A DNA stretch of 64,000 nt from the NCBI GenBank assembly GCA_030762935.1, contig CM060883.1, positions 92,252,501 to 92,316,500 of the forward strand. The letters are read 5' to 3'. The notes beneath the pieces are model-generated. The model did not search any database. It saw nothing but the letters and a program-made list of their open reading frames with translations, and had not been told where the DNA came from. Shown one piece after another: positions 11,077 to 21,110 of this stretch (the stretch's first letter is position 1; every line of letters starts with the position of its first letter). The translations under genes were made by a program, and so were the position numbers. This DNA comes from Hymenopus coronatus (lineage: Eukaryota; Arthropoda; Insecta; Mantodea; Hymenopodidae).

Positions 11077-11747
11077 CGAGGGCCTTCCAGAAGATGACAG
11101 ATGATTTGGCAAAACTAGTTATCAACACAAAACTTTATTTACAAGGTTACACAATCTTACTCTATTTCTCAACGTAATCGTCATTGCTATCAAGGTATTT
11201 ATTGTCACGTGGTACTCTTCCATCACTAAAGTTATGATCCAAGAACTCACTGTCACTATGAGGTCTTCATAGCTCCAAAATTCTTTTCAATCCAAAAAAT
11301 GATGTACGGTGTCCAAAGTGAGACATTGGTTTTTCTGAATTCTTTTATCAACATTTGCTTTCTACTCATCCATAACGATTGATGAACTTCCACTCCGGTC
11401 TTTATCGTACGCAATGTATGTTCTTCCTTGATCACTCGTAAGTTATACGCCATTTCCTCGCCGAAGACTCGTTGATTGCATTATCACTATACACTTGCGT
11501 TATTTGTATATAAAATTCGATTGCCCGTAGACTTTGTGCATTCAAACAAACGATTAAGTTATTTGGCGGTAGAAAACATTAGCCTTGAAACACCAGTACC
11601 ACGTGACAATAAACATTTTGATAATAATAGTGATTACGTTTAGAAATAGAGTAAGGTAGTGTAACTTTCTTAAATAAAGCTTTGTGTTGATATCTTTCGT
11701 TATTATTTAATTATACCAAATCGTTTGCCACGAGGATGACCCTCTTA
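11077..11747 (-). mobile_element. Mariner-derived fold-back element, copy 1
   Basis: Both ends are inverted copies of ~120 bases. Each end carries the last codons of a mariner transposase (decayed ...DDYVEK then TAG), a short 3' UTR with AATAAAG and the outer terminal repeat. So the element has two 3' ends facing outward and no true 5' end. Between them, the minus strand (11453-11256) has ~65 codons of decayed transposase-like sequence, homologous in DNA to the copy at 60638-61308. It is non-autonomous. Confidence 0.8.
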
Positions 11748-12021
11748 TAATTCATTCCTTACATAACCAGCTAAATAATCTATTCAACTCTTTCAATGTT
11801 CTATTATTTTTATTTCTTTCTCGACAAGGTCAGTTTGACTCATCTGGTAGAACAGTGCAGTGTGTAACTTTACGTACTACTTTTTCTTTACAAGTTTCTA
11901 TTTCTTTGTCTATAACTTGTGCGTATTGTCTTCCAACCAAAAAATCGACACCGAAGTTTCATCGGCAATACATATTTTGATTTCTCCTGAATCCAAAAGA
12001 TACCATTTTTACTTTCTCTGC

Positions 12022-12852
12022 ACGCACTATGTACATAGTGTATAGAGAACGTATTGTATTGCAATAAAAAATTCAATACCGATTTTTCACCCCGTATTCT
12101 ATAGAAAAGCATTTGTAGAAGAATAAAAAAAAAAAAAAAAGAAAAAAGGTCCCTGTGTCCGTCTGTCTGTGAACACGATTACTCAGAAACTCAGTAAAAT
12201 ATCAAACTTGGTGTCTAAGTTTAGTATTTTCCAGATATGCGACACGAAGGTTTTGAGAAAAATCCCCCCACCCCAAACTACCGTTACATGTGAAAAATTT
12301 CGAAAATGTTCATTTTCTTAAAAATGGCTCTAACGATTTATATTAAGTGATGTATATTAAACATATCTATATGGCAAATAAAATGCATACCTTTTATTTC
12401 TAGGTATAGCCTCTGAACACTTCTTTATTCTGAATACATTTTGGGTAACTGATAAATCGTAAGAGATAGGCAAAGACCTACTGCACAAAAAATGTAGATC
12501 ACGTTAAAACACGCAATTTATGTCATATACGTTTGTTTCGTTAAGCTGACCATTTCTGAGATATTCTTTGTTATTTGTTCCAGATTCAAGATAGTTACAC
12601 GGAAAGATGTAAACTCCTGGCCCTCCATAGAAATGGATTTCAACCACATAGTAATCAGCTTTTAAAACATTTGACTATCACTTTAGCCTAGTGTATTCCA
12701 TTATTTTCCTTCTTACAAAGAAGCAAGTAATTAAGACAATTTTTGCTAATGCTTATCTAAATTATCGTAAAGTAGACAAAAATATGTTTTTAACAATAAT
12801 TTCTTACAGCGATGTAAAGAAAATAATGTGAATGGAACACATCAGATTTTAA
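12022..12852 (-). repeat. R800 interspersed repeat, copy 3
   Basis: Near full-length copy in reverse orientation. It begins with the terminal palindrome (GCACTATGTACATAGTG core flanked by TCTCT/AGAGA arms) and ends AATGGAACACATCAGATTTT. An oligo(A) stretch lies at 12126-12140. Confidence 0.85.
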
Positions 12853-12864
12853 AAAGAATTCCGC

Positions 12865-13610
12865 GCGTTTGCATGTGCCAGTTGTGTGTCTGTGGACAGA
12901 ATGACTAAAAAAGAAAAATCCGTAAAACGTCAAACTTGCTATTTAAATTACGTTTCCAGGAATGCGACACGGACATTTTCAGAAATAATATCCACCTCAA
13001 ACTTTCCTTTACGTAAGGAATTTTTCAAAATTTTTGATTTGTTAAAACTGGCTCCATCAATTCATCAAATGCCGTATAATGAATGGAAAAATAACATATA
13101 TACCCTGAATTACTTGGGAATAAACAATGAATTCCTCTTAATTCTGAATAACCTTTACGTAACTGGCAAACCGTAATAGATAGACACAAGTTTACTCACT
13201 GTAAATGGAGATCTAGTTAAAACAAGATATATGCCATATTCAGTTTTGTTGTAGATGTAATCGTTTCAGGGATATTTCCTATTATAGGCTATAATTTTAA
13301 AATACTGAAAGATTTCTGAAATGAAAAGTCTTCATCCGTTTAATATTTTTGTGTTTTACTTCTGGCCATGGAAAAACAGTCGAATTTTGATACTCAACGT
13401 ACACCGATACATTTTCAAATATTTGGCAGTCGCTTTACCCTGGAGTGTTCCCTTATTTTCATACTACTTATAAGGAAGTAGGAAATATGATAATTTCTGG
13501 TAATTTTAGCTTCGATTAGCATATATAGTTAAAACAATAATCTGGTATAAGATCAGTTTGTTTGGAGAAGAGATAAAGAAAGTCATGTGAATTAAACATA
13601 TAAGATTTTT
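12865..13610 (-). repeat. R800 interspersed repeat, copy 4
   Basis: Tandem to copy 3 in the same orientation, lacking the palindromic end. It ends GAAAGTCATGTGAATTAAAC. A plus-strand frame of 96 codons at 12886-13176 lies wholly inside it and has no counterpart in other copies, so I do not call it a gene. Confidence 0.8.
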
Positions 13611-13621
13611 ACTTTTTATAT

Positions 13622-13799
13622 ACATACTACGAACAGACATAGAGAAGGTATTGTATTATACCCAAAAATTCGATACCGAGATTTCACCGTAAATACACGT
13701 TTTGGATCCCTCTTAATAAAACAACACTTTTAGAAAAACGTCCACCTTTGTGTGTGTGTGTGTGTCTGGACAGCATAGCTCAAAAATGAAAAGACCGTT
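13622..13799 (-). repeat. R800 copy 5, first part (split by the Polinton)
   Basis: Carries the palindrome-side end and the phrase ending AGCTCAAAAATGAAAAGACC, then stops at the Polinton terminus. The rest of the same repeat resumes at 32822, so this is the Polinton's insertion site. Confidence 0.8.
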
Positions 13800-14957
13800 A
13801 GTACTGGTTCTTTATTGGTCCTGGGACAATATATTTGCCTAATAATGGGAATTGTATGGTCATTAATTCTATTGTAATCCCCTGCCTCACTCTTACACTC
13901 TTCCCCTAGGTAACAGACGACGCGTGTGATTATTATGGAGGGTGGTTTTGTCCTAGAAAGGGTCGCAAGCACACAATGAAACAGTTGAATAAATAGATTA
14001 TCACACTACGCACTGCCACATTCCTATCAAATTACTTCCCCTCCACTAATACCGCACCCATCCACCGCCGCCCGATCTCATAGAATAACAGTCGCGTGTC
14101 ACTTTAGCACACAAAAGAAACGATTGAAAGGAGGAATACAGCTGCAACCCTGCTACAGAATATCAATCTAATCTAAAATATAGATGAAAAGTTGCACATT
14201 ATTAACATAAGCTAGTTTAATACAATCAACCCTACAACAAAAAATCGTGCAATTACTGAAGCTATTATGAAGGGTGATTTCTCGCTCAAAAGCAGCCAGC
14301 ATACTATCGAACAGTTGAATAAATAGCTTATCACAACCCATACTGCCACTTCACCCCCTATCCCCTTGCACATTCCAATATCGCATTCTTTCTACACAAC
14401 CCTACCCTCATAGAATAATTATCACGTGACACTGTTAGCACACAAAGCATTACATGAAAGAATGAATACACATACAACTTGTAACCCCCCTTCCATTACA
14501 TTTCCGGCTAATCTAAAAGCTGTACAGAAAAAAATATATGCATATTTATGTAATTAAAAACTCTAATGTAATCTAACCCAGTCTGCCCTATGGATGCTAA
14601 ATCGGAGAATGGCAGCATATACTTACACTTAAGAAAAACTTGATATATAACCGCCATTACCACAATTACTCTGAGCTTTAATTACACTAATCTAAGCTAA
14701 TAATGTGTGGTTGCACTACTAAATCGGATAATCACATACAGCACTTACACTCAAGAAATGATCATCACCGCTACTACAGCAAGCACTTTGACGAAATACA
14801 TGTAATTACACCCACCGCTATGATAATACACATTACACCTCCCACATACTAACGCTAGCTTCTCCAAACGCTCAAAGCGAAAGGATTATTGAAAGTGAGA
14901 ATACATATATCAGCTGGTACCCCCACCATAGCATCTCAAGCTAATATAAACTAGACA

Positions 14958-14990
<33 letters not shown>
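13800..14990 (+). repeat. Polinton left terminal inverted repeat (~1.2 kb)
   Basis: Matches the reverse complement of 31360-32821 over its whole length, after leaving out a SINE in the right copy. Shared landmarks include TTTATTGGTC near the end, CAACAAAAAATCGTGCAA in the middle and CCATAGCATCTCAAGCTAAT near the inner edge. Inside, three ~330-430-base subrepeats can be aligned (around 13980, 14305 and 14750). A (TA)n tract at 14968-15006 marks the inner boundary. Confidence 0.9.
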
Positions 14991-15009
<19 letters not shown>

Positions 15010-15444
15010 TTATCTAATTAACCTAATAACACTACCATCAATTCTACAGCAATTATTATGAACCATGCGAAGAGATTATATTCATACGCCATGCCGTATA
15101 GTCATACACTCACTTCAATGTGAACTCTCAGTACACATCTTACACACGCAAACCAGTGATAACATGTGCCAAGTACCTATACCAATCATCTGCAAACAAT
15201 CAATGAAAAACATGTCCAAGCTAGATACACAGGGAACCAAACATACAAAAGACCCACCCTTCTTCCTTTTAGAGACCAATGTTATAATAAACATCTGCTC
15301 CTACGCAATCCCCCTCAGAGATTTGAATACACTGTCCTTCACTTTAGAATGAAAACCTACACCCTGAAGACGTGAACACGCAGACAGTTGCAAGACATCC
15401 TCACCCTATGACGTACAAGTGTAAACCTGTTTTGTGCAGGTGGC

Positions 15445-15454
15445 TATATATAAG
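15445..15454 (+). promoter_or_regulatory. Candidate TATA box for the Polinton left-arm transcript
   Basis: TATATATAAG lies ~30 bases before an Inr-like CAATTCAAC and ~45 bases before the first ATG (15489) of the left-arm plus-strand ORFs. Prediction from spacing only; nearby sequence is AT-rich so chance is possible. Confidence 0.35.
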
Positions 15455-15616
15455 CTGCATGTTAGCAATTCAACGGTGTCTCTTCAATATGAATGCACCG
15501 AAAGCATTCTCAAAGCTGACATCGAGACCTTTGAGAATATGAATAATTACTGGGGTGGGCGTGGTGAACAATGACACCATTATGCACATTACCACAATGA
15601 ATGGTGTAATGGCCGA

Positions 15617-15988
15617 ATGCATACAATTGTACGTTCAACTCCCGCATGTCATGGTCTGATGTCTTCGCGACATGTCTGCAATAAAGTCTGCATGTCTAAG
15701 AAAGAACTAATTTGTAATTGCAATACAGACATTGATCTTGTTCTTTCTAAAATGCAGCCAGCTCAAGAGATTATCGATGACGATACCATAGACACAATGG
15801 CCATGATGAGAACAGCACACGATATCCAGCATCCCGCTAAGCTATGCAACGGGCTCACACATGTTGAACTGAGATCAAAACTGGCAAAACACGATAGTAT
15901 AACCTCATACTTCATTACCAACTCCACAGGCAGCGTGTACAGGCTAAAATGGAAGTACAATATTAAATACGATTCACGCATGACATAG
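15617..15988 (+). CDS. Polinton left-arm ORF, unknown function
   Basis: 123 codons from an internal ATG, reading MHTIVRSTPACHGLMSSRHV and later IIDDDTIDTMAMMRTAHDIQ and FITNSTGSVYRLKWKYNIKY. No motif that I recognise. It is one of the few uninterrupted frames in the element, sits just inside the left terminal repeat and is downstream of a TATA-like site. Position suggests an accessory gene of the Polinton; it may be the C-terminal part of a longer broken ORF, since the sequence upstream to 15489 is open in other frames. Confidence 0.45.
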   Translation: MHTIVRSTPACHGLMSSRHVCNKVCMSKKELICNCNTDIDLVLSKMQPAQEIIDDDTIDTMAMMRTAHDIQHPAKLCNGLTHVELRSKLAKHDSITSYFITNSTGSVYRLKWKYNIKYDSRMT

Positions 15989-16265
15989 GACTTTTTTATG
16001 ATTTAAAGAAAAGGTAATAATAATCTTTACAGTAATTAAGACACAACGTCTGTACCAACTCAGCTCTTAGATCCCACTAGAAGCGACGTTGATGAAGTGG
16101 CTAACTACCTTACTGGTCAGTGGAAATACTGTCGTATCCATGACGACAACGCTGCACAGGTGTATGATGGCACGCTTAATGTGAATACAACTAATCAGAA
16201 GATAAGGTGATTTCAATTATTTATAATTATATTAATAAATAACTATCCTAGCACAGTTACAGGGA

Positions 16266-16505
16266 TTGAACTATAAGACACTACTAACATCTTTTCTAAT
16301 ACTGGCAATTACAATGTGGCAGGCCTGGAAAGACACGAGAGTGGACAAGGGGGTGGGGCTCTATGACAATCAACTCTGGAAACTAAGACACCTGGAAGAC
16401 CGAATGCGCAATATTATAAGAGGACCACCGAGCCCAGGGAATTATGAATCCTCAAGAAAACCTGAAAAACGTATCACGCCAAGTAAACATTTCTATAACA
16501 AATAG
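16266..16505 (+). CDS. Polinton small ORF with N-terminal hydrophobic segment
   Basis: 79 codons starting MNYKTLLTSFLILAITMWQA, a predicted transmembrane or signal segment, followed by a basic, proline-containing tail (RGPPSPGNYESSRKPEKR). No family recognised. Small hydrophobic proteins are common in Polintons, but this may also be chance. Confidence 0.35.
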   Translation: MNYKTLLTSFLILAITMWQAWKDTRVDKGVGLYDNQLWKLRHLEDRMRNIIRGPPSPGNYESSRKPEKRITPSKHFYNK

Positions 16506-17039
16506 TTTGTGCCTAGGACTTTACTATGAACTACCATCGCTACAGATCAAAAGTGTTTGTAATTATTTTTTATATATGACATGGTTGTACTGGGAGATAA
16601 TACACAACCACCTGCCTGAATTAGATGTATACACAAAAGAATAATATAGAGAATATGGTGAAAATATAGTGTTTTCATATCATATTGTAGCCTTTATGGA
16701 AAACGAATATATTAGACTTGTGAAGATAAATCTGCATAATGGCACAGTGAACTTAAAAGTTGAAGACGTATAAGGACTACAGAGATCTAGTTTATATACA
16801 AATAGGCATTTATTTAATCTAATTAGCGTTTGGCATTATGCAACAAGAACATGGAAAAGAGATATAATGAAAATACTTTGAAATAAGAATACAGCTTATT
16901 TACAATCCTAAATTTGTTTTTATTCCATAGCATCCAATACAAATATCCTCATCCCGTTCCTTCACATTCTCAGGTATTTAAGTTATAAATTGTGTGACAT
17001 GTGACAAGAGCTTGTAAGTAAATACTTGAATGTGTATAA

Positions 17040-18144
17040 TCAGAAAGTATAATGATGTCTGAGGTGCAATATTCGAGCTAGCCTGAATTTCCAGTCTAAT
17101 TTAACAGCACCAGTCTGCTCTAGTTGATGATAACAGTTAATGATAAATAGAAGAGCGTACTTCAGCGAATCCTTTCTTTGCAACAAAGTATAATTTTCCT
17201 TGTTATAATATCGGTTGTGAAACTTTGAATACATTTCAAACAAGGAGGCAAATTTAGAATTTTCAAAGTCCAAATTCATGTCATTACAGGGATATTATTC
17301 ACTATTAAGATGCAGTCTAAAATTAGTAATATTAGAATGATCAACCCCTGAGGAATTCTTTTTTGCATCGTTCATTGTTGATGTTTTAGCAGCTACTATA
17401 ACAAATCTCGGCTTCTCGGGGTTTAAAGTTGTTGCCACATTCCATGTAAATGATTTTGTTTTTGGAACAGCTGACTGTGTGTGAAGATCCATGGTTCTAA
17501 AGCGATGTGCCGAGCTTTGTCAGCCTTACTAATCTTGAGCAGTCCAACATCCACAAGATGCATCATAGGCATTCTCCATTCAATGTTTTGTAACTTGACG
17601 AGAGAATCTTCGACTCCTGCAGGAGCTACAATAGAGTTTCTAGAGTCCTTGCTTCTAATCATTGCCGCTCTCACTTGATATTTAGAATTCTAGTCGTATT
17701 GACAGGGGTACAATGGCAATGAATACACCACTTCCAGAGTGCACAATGTACACATCATTTTCCGGATAAGACCATCCAGCAAACGACCTGATTCCATAGT
17801 ATCGAGGGCAGCATGGTTGCGCATTTTCGATAAGATTCCGGATTGCTTGTACTCTCAATAGCCGATCCATTCATACTCAATCGAATTTCCTCAAACATGA
17901 AGGCAATAGCATTATTAGGGAGTTTTGCAGTAGTTGGCATACCATCAGGTTTAGTAATTGCTCCTTCAAAGTAGAGGTAACTTCTGTTAGACAATGTATA
18001 CAAATCTTCAGCTTGGCAAGGAATTCGAATAGCATCATTAGATCCCAGAGCCGACGAATTATAAGATAAAAACACATGTTCCTCTTCATTGGCAATCTTG
18101 TTATCGAAGATAGGCGTACCAGTAACGTTGAAGATGTACATCAC
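17040..18144 (-). pseudogene. Polinton major capsid protein (double jelly-roll), broken
   Basis: The start frame (18144-17755) reads MMYIFNVTGTPIFDN and IRIPCQAEDLYTLSNRSYLY, the N-terminal strands of the Polinton/adintovirus-type double jelly-roll capsid. Three more frames continue in order: 17674-17423, 17492-17295 (with NVATTLNPEKPRFVIVAAKT and SNITNFRLHLNS) and 17279-17040 (MNLDFENSKFASLFEMYSKF). At least three frameshifts or stops separate them. Total length (~370 codons) is somewhat short of the family. The protein would form the virion shell. Identification rests on motif order and on its place beside the minor capsid and protease. Confidence 0.8.
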
Positions 18145-18359
18145 AGAATTCTAAATCTCAATGACTCGAGAAACTTTCGATTGCTGGATCTTAACAGTCC
18201 GACAACTGGATGCAAAGTAGAGCAAAACGATTAATCAGCTGCTTATTATATACTTGACGACGTCGCTTAAAATCGATTCTCATTGCGACAAAGGTGAAGT
18301 GGTATACGTATTTCTCCATTCCTGAGGTTAACCAAGCTACCGTCTTGATCGACCACCTT

Positions 18360-18997
18360 AAGGGTAAACTGATCGATATAGTTGATATGGACGATAAGAA
18401 GTTATATAGGTTTTTGATGCTTCTTGCACAATATGAAAACCAGGAGCAACATAAGGAAAGAAGTCGTATATGGAGTGACCACCCCTACCACTAATGACGG
18501 AGCCTGTTGCAATACTGCACTCAATTCTAATGATGCTAAGCTTAAAAATGTTCACTAGGTAATTGGACTCAGCCATCGTTTCAGGCTGAATAACAGTTAT
18601 ATCTGAAAATCCTTAAAGAGACCCAATCTTTCGAAAAATCAATAGAATAGTGGCATTTAATCTCAGCCTTTATTGTACTATTGTTAGCACGAATAAAGAG
18701 GTCATTGCTATCTAATCTAAGTGTATCCTTGATGAATGAATAAAGATCTGCAATCTCATAATATGTTCCGGGAGGAATATGTATGACTTTTAGTTCATCA
18801 TTAAAAATATGATGAAAAGGATCGTTGCTCTCGTCAACATTAGGAACTGAATAGAAGGTTGGGAAAATCAGTAGAGCAATTTCATAATGTGCTCTAGAAA
18901 CTTGATTTAGAGGAGTATTTAAATGTGTGGTAATTACAGAATTATTTGCGCTAGCCGTTATTCTATAGCACATTGAGTTAGAAATTGCAAACCTCAA
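18360..18997 (-). pseudogene. Polinton minor capsid (penton-type) protein, broken
   Basis: Frame 18997-18581 contains HYEIALLIFPTFYSVPNVDE and IHIPPGTYYEIADLYSFIKD. A second frame, 18576-18358, continues with FKLSIIRIECSIATGSVISG and HSIYDFFPYVAPGFHIV. Both halves fit the companion capsid protein that lies directly upstream of the major capsid gene in arthropod Polintons. The break is a stop/frameshift near 18580. It ends ~215 bases before the major capsid start. Confidence 0.7.
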
Positions 18998-19002
18998 ATG
19001 AC

Positions 19003-19225
19003 TTAGCTAAAATCTTGAAATCTCTCTCTTTTACACAATACTTTAACACCATTTAAATACCTCTTTTTCTCCTTTGGAGGCTTCAAATTACCGAAAGTAT
19101 CAAAATAAAACGCTGCATTTCCAATCTTCTTTACAAAAACCCAATATGTTCCATCGTCTTCAGATGAATGTAGGTTCACAACAATGCTTGCATTGAAATG
19201 AGCTTTTGAAGGAAGGTTTCACCCA
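19003..19225 (-). pseudogene. Polinton adenain-like cysteine protease, fragment
   Basis: An open stretch without its own ATG reads SSEDDGTYWVFVKKIGNAAF, YFDTFGNLKPPKEKKRYL and stops. This is the segment holding the catalytic His (normally in a T-H-W context) and the Asp-containing strand of adenovirus-type maturation proteases. Here the His position is Tyr, and the C-terminal part with the catalytic Cys is absent. Both the truncation and the substitution mean no activity. It lies between the core-type protein and the minor capsid, as expected. Confidence 0.75.
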
Positions 19226-19322
19226 TTTATACACTGCGAAAAAAAGGAATCTTAAAGCGTGTCGCATACCAAAATTGCTTAGGTCTTTTTTTTCGGGATA
19301 AGTATAGGCCTCTGCCAGAATT

Positions 19323-19700
19323 TTATGAATTCTTCCTGACGTTAAAATTCTTCCTCCTGGATTTTAGACAATTACATTTAACCTTCTTATCATCTTTTAA
19401 AACAGCAACAAATTTTGAAGCACCTGCTAAAGATGTTGCCGGTAGGGCACCTCTTTTCCTCTTTCTTTTCTTGCGAAGAACTTCTTCTTGTGCTTCTATA
19501 GCTCTATTATGCCCACTCAGTTCTACAATTTGTCTGTCTGCAGCGTTGTACTTATTTACAGCCGCTGCTATTTGCGCAGCTCCTCCTTCAGCTGATCCTA
19601 ATGCAGCAAAAATAGGAATGAGAGGCAAAAGTCCTCCATGTTTTCTCTTTCTTGAGCCAGCTCCAAAGACACCTTTCCCTTTCACGATTGACACTTGCAA
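19323..19700 (-). CDS. Polinton hydrophobic/basic core-type protein
   Basis: 125 codons uninterrupted: MQVSIVKGKGVFGAGSRKRK, then the hydrophobic LLPLIPIFAALGSAEGGAAQ, an amphipathic helix with KYNAADRQIVELSGHNRAIE, and a basic tail (VLRKKRKRKRG). This Gly/Ala-rich hydrophobic segment followed by basic residues matches a small protein found beside the protease in arthropod Polintons and compared with adenovirus minor core proteins. A role in membrane interaction or DNA packing is inferred only. Confidence 0.65.
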   Translation of the reverse strand: MQVSIVKGKGVFGAGSRKRKHGGLLPLIPIFAALGSAEGGAAQIAAAVNKYNAADRQIVELSGHNRAIEAQEEVLRKKRKRKRGALPATSLAGASKFVAVLKDDKKVKCNCLKSRRKNFNVRKNS

Positions 19701-19723
19701 CTATATTTTCACCAGTAGACAAA

Positions 19724-19978
19724 TCAAATGATTGTACTCTGCTTCAGGTCTTCCCAGGTCCTGTGTGCAACGTTTCTTGAAGCAGAATCCTGGTGCTCAG
19801 TGTAAGCTATATCATGAACTCTACAAACCTCATACAAAGGAATAATAACTCTAGACCCACGCTTTAGCCTCTTTTCAATCTTTGTTCCAGGACCACAATA
19901 TCTATATCCTGGTAAATGAAATTCAACTGGCAGCCAATTAATAATCTTGTTGAAGAACCTCTTTTGACCTTTACACTC
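19724..19978 (-). pseudogene. Polinton phospholipase A2-like domain
   Basis: An 84-codon open stretch with no ATG of its own, reading NWLPVEFHLPGYRYCGPGTK and VCRVHDIAYTEHQD. YCGPGT is the calcium-binding loop and CxxHD the catalytic His-Asp pair of the compact PLA2 fold seen in parvovirus-type capsid proteins and some adintovirus/Polinton relatives. The key residues are present. A stop lies directly upstream in this frame and an ATG exists only in another frame, so the gene is broken. In viruses this domain helps leave the endosome; here only presence is claimed. Confidence 0.8.
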
Positions 19979-20189
19979 CTAGCTCCCATCGCAAACTAAT
20001 CATATTTTACCATGTAGTATTCTTTTATACAAGCATATTTCAGACCAGCATATTATGAACTAATATATAAGCACTATCATGTGAAAATATAATTTAGTAG
20101 ATGAGATGGAACTCATCAAACAAGAGTGCACGCTACCTATTTAGGTATTAGAGCGATCTTAAACGCCAACGACACGGAAAACATTTCCC

Positions 20190-20790
20190 TGCAATGTTAG
20201 AGCTCTCCTCTTAGGACCTTTGAGCGCAGGAAAAAGAAATGTATTACTTAATTTGCTGCTACACAAAAACGGTCTTCGATTCGAAAACTTGTGAGTCTAC
20301 TAAATGTCTCTCTGTCAACCAAAGTACCAGTACGTCATCAAACTACTTGTAAACATTGACGGTATAGATGGAGAAAGTGTCTTGCACCCATCTGAAGTTA
20401 AAGACAACTCTATTATTAGATTCGATGAAGTCATCACTGAAAGGCAAGGGAAGGTCGCAATCCTTTTATAGCATGGGTAGACATCGAAATGTTGAGTCTT
20501 TATATTTTGCTCAATCATTAGTAAAGGTACCTAAACGTTTAATACGAGATATACAAATATCATTACACACTTCAGACAAGACAATCTAAACTTGAAGCAA
20601 TAATAAGAGGATTGTGTAAACAGCGACATGCCATTCAATGAATTAAAAAACAGTTATGCAAAAAAGTTTGGGAAAGCACTTCAGAAGGAAGAGCCTTTAT
20701 GGTGATAGTTCCAGAATTCCCCATGAACGACGGTCAATATAGGAACCGGTTTGATGTATGTATTAAGATAGATAACAAAGAAACTAATCA
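20190..20790 (+). pseudogene. Polinton packaging ATPase (FtsK/HerA type), broken
   Basis: Plus-strand pieces in three frames. LLGPLSAGKRNVLLNLLLHK is the Walker A loop, with Arg replacing the usual Thr/Ser after GK. SLCQPKYQYVIKLL and IIRFDEVI (Walker B) follow. FYSMGRHRNVESLYFAQS and VKVPKRLIRD (within 20434-20550) are the sensor/strand region conserved in Polinton ATPases, and NDGQYRNRFDVCIK (~20735-20765) is the C-terminus. Stops at ~20310 and 20470 and the Walker A change make it inactive. The family pumps DNA into capsids. Confidence 0.8.
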
Positions 20791-20799
20791 ATCATAGCT

Positions 20800-21110
20800 C
20801 ATAATGAGTATAGACAGGCTCAGATCACAGAGACACTCCTCTGTTAAACGCGTTCTTAATCACTTTAGCATAAGTAGAGACTGAAAAGGCAACTTCTGAT
20901 TCAAGAAAAGAAGATTGTACAATGTTCAAGATGCCGAGGATGAGAGTGATGCAGCGACTAAACGCTACATTGATACGCTCTAAACATCTACAGAGAAACG
21001 TTTGTAAGAGTTTGCTGTAAAAACATCATATCAACGAATGAGAGAATTTTAAGCTATGGTTAAGAATGGCATTCAAAAATATCTAGAAACTCACTATGAG
21101 GGTCTAATGT
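20800..21110 (+). pseudogene. Polinton ORF with fibre-like repeat motif
   Basis: Plus-strand frame after the ATPase begins MSIDRLRSQRHSSVKRVLNH and, after two stops, reads RRLYNVQDAEDESDAATKRY then IDTL. The R-L-x-N-V-x-D-A-x-x-x-x-D-A-A-T-K-x-Y pattern resembles the base motif of phage and virus tail fibres or spikes. Position directly after the ATPase supports a virion protein. Identification is tentative. Confidence 0.45.

Noticed and set aside
12886..13176. 96-codon plus-strand ORF
   Set aside because: Lies within an R800 repeat and is not open in the other copies.
18294..18494. Plus-strand 66-codon ORF with a plausible protein-like composition
   Set aside because: It overlaps the 3' end and flank of the minus-strand minor capsid gene; likely a shadow, though a small separate gene is not fully excluded.
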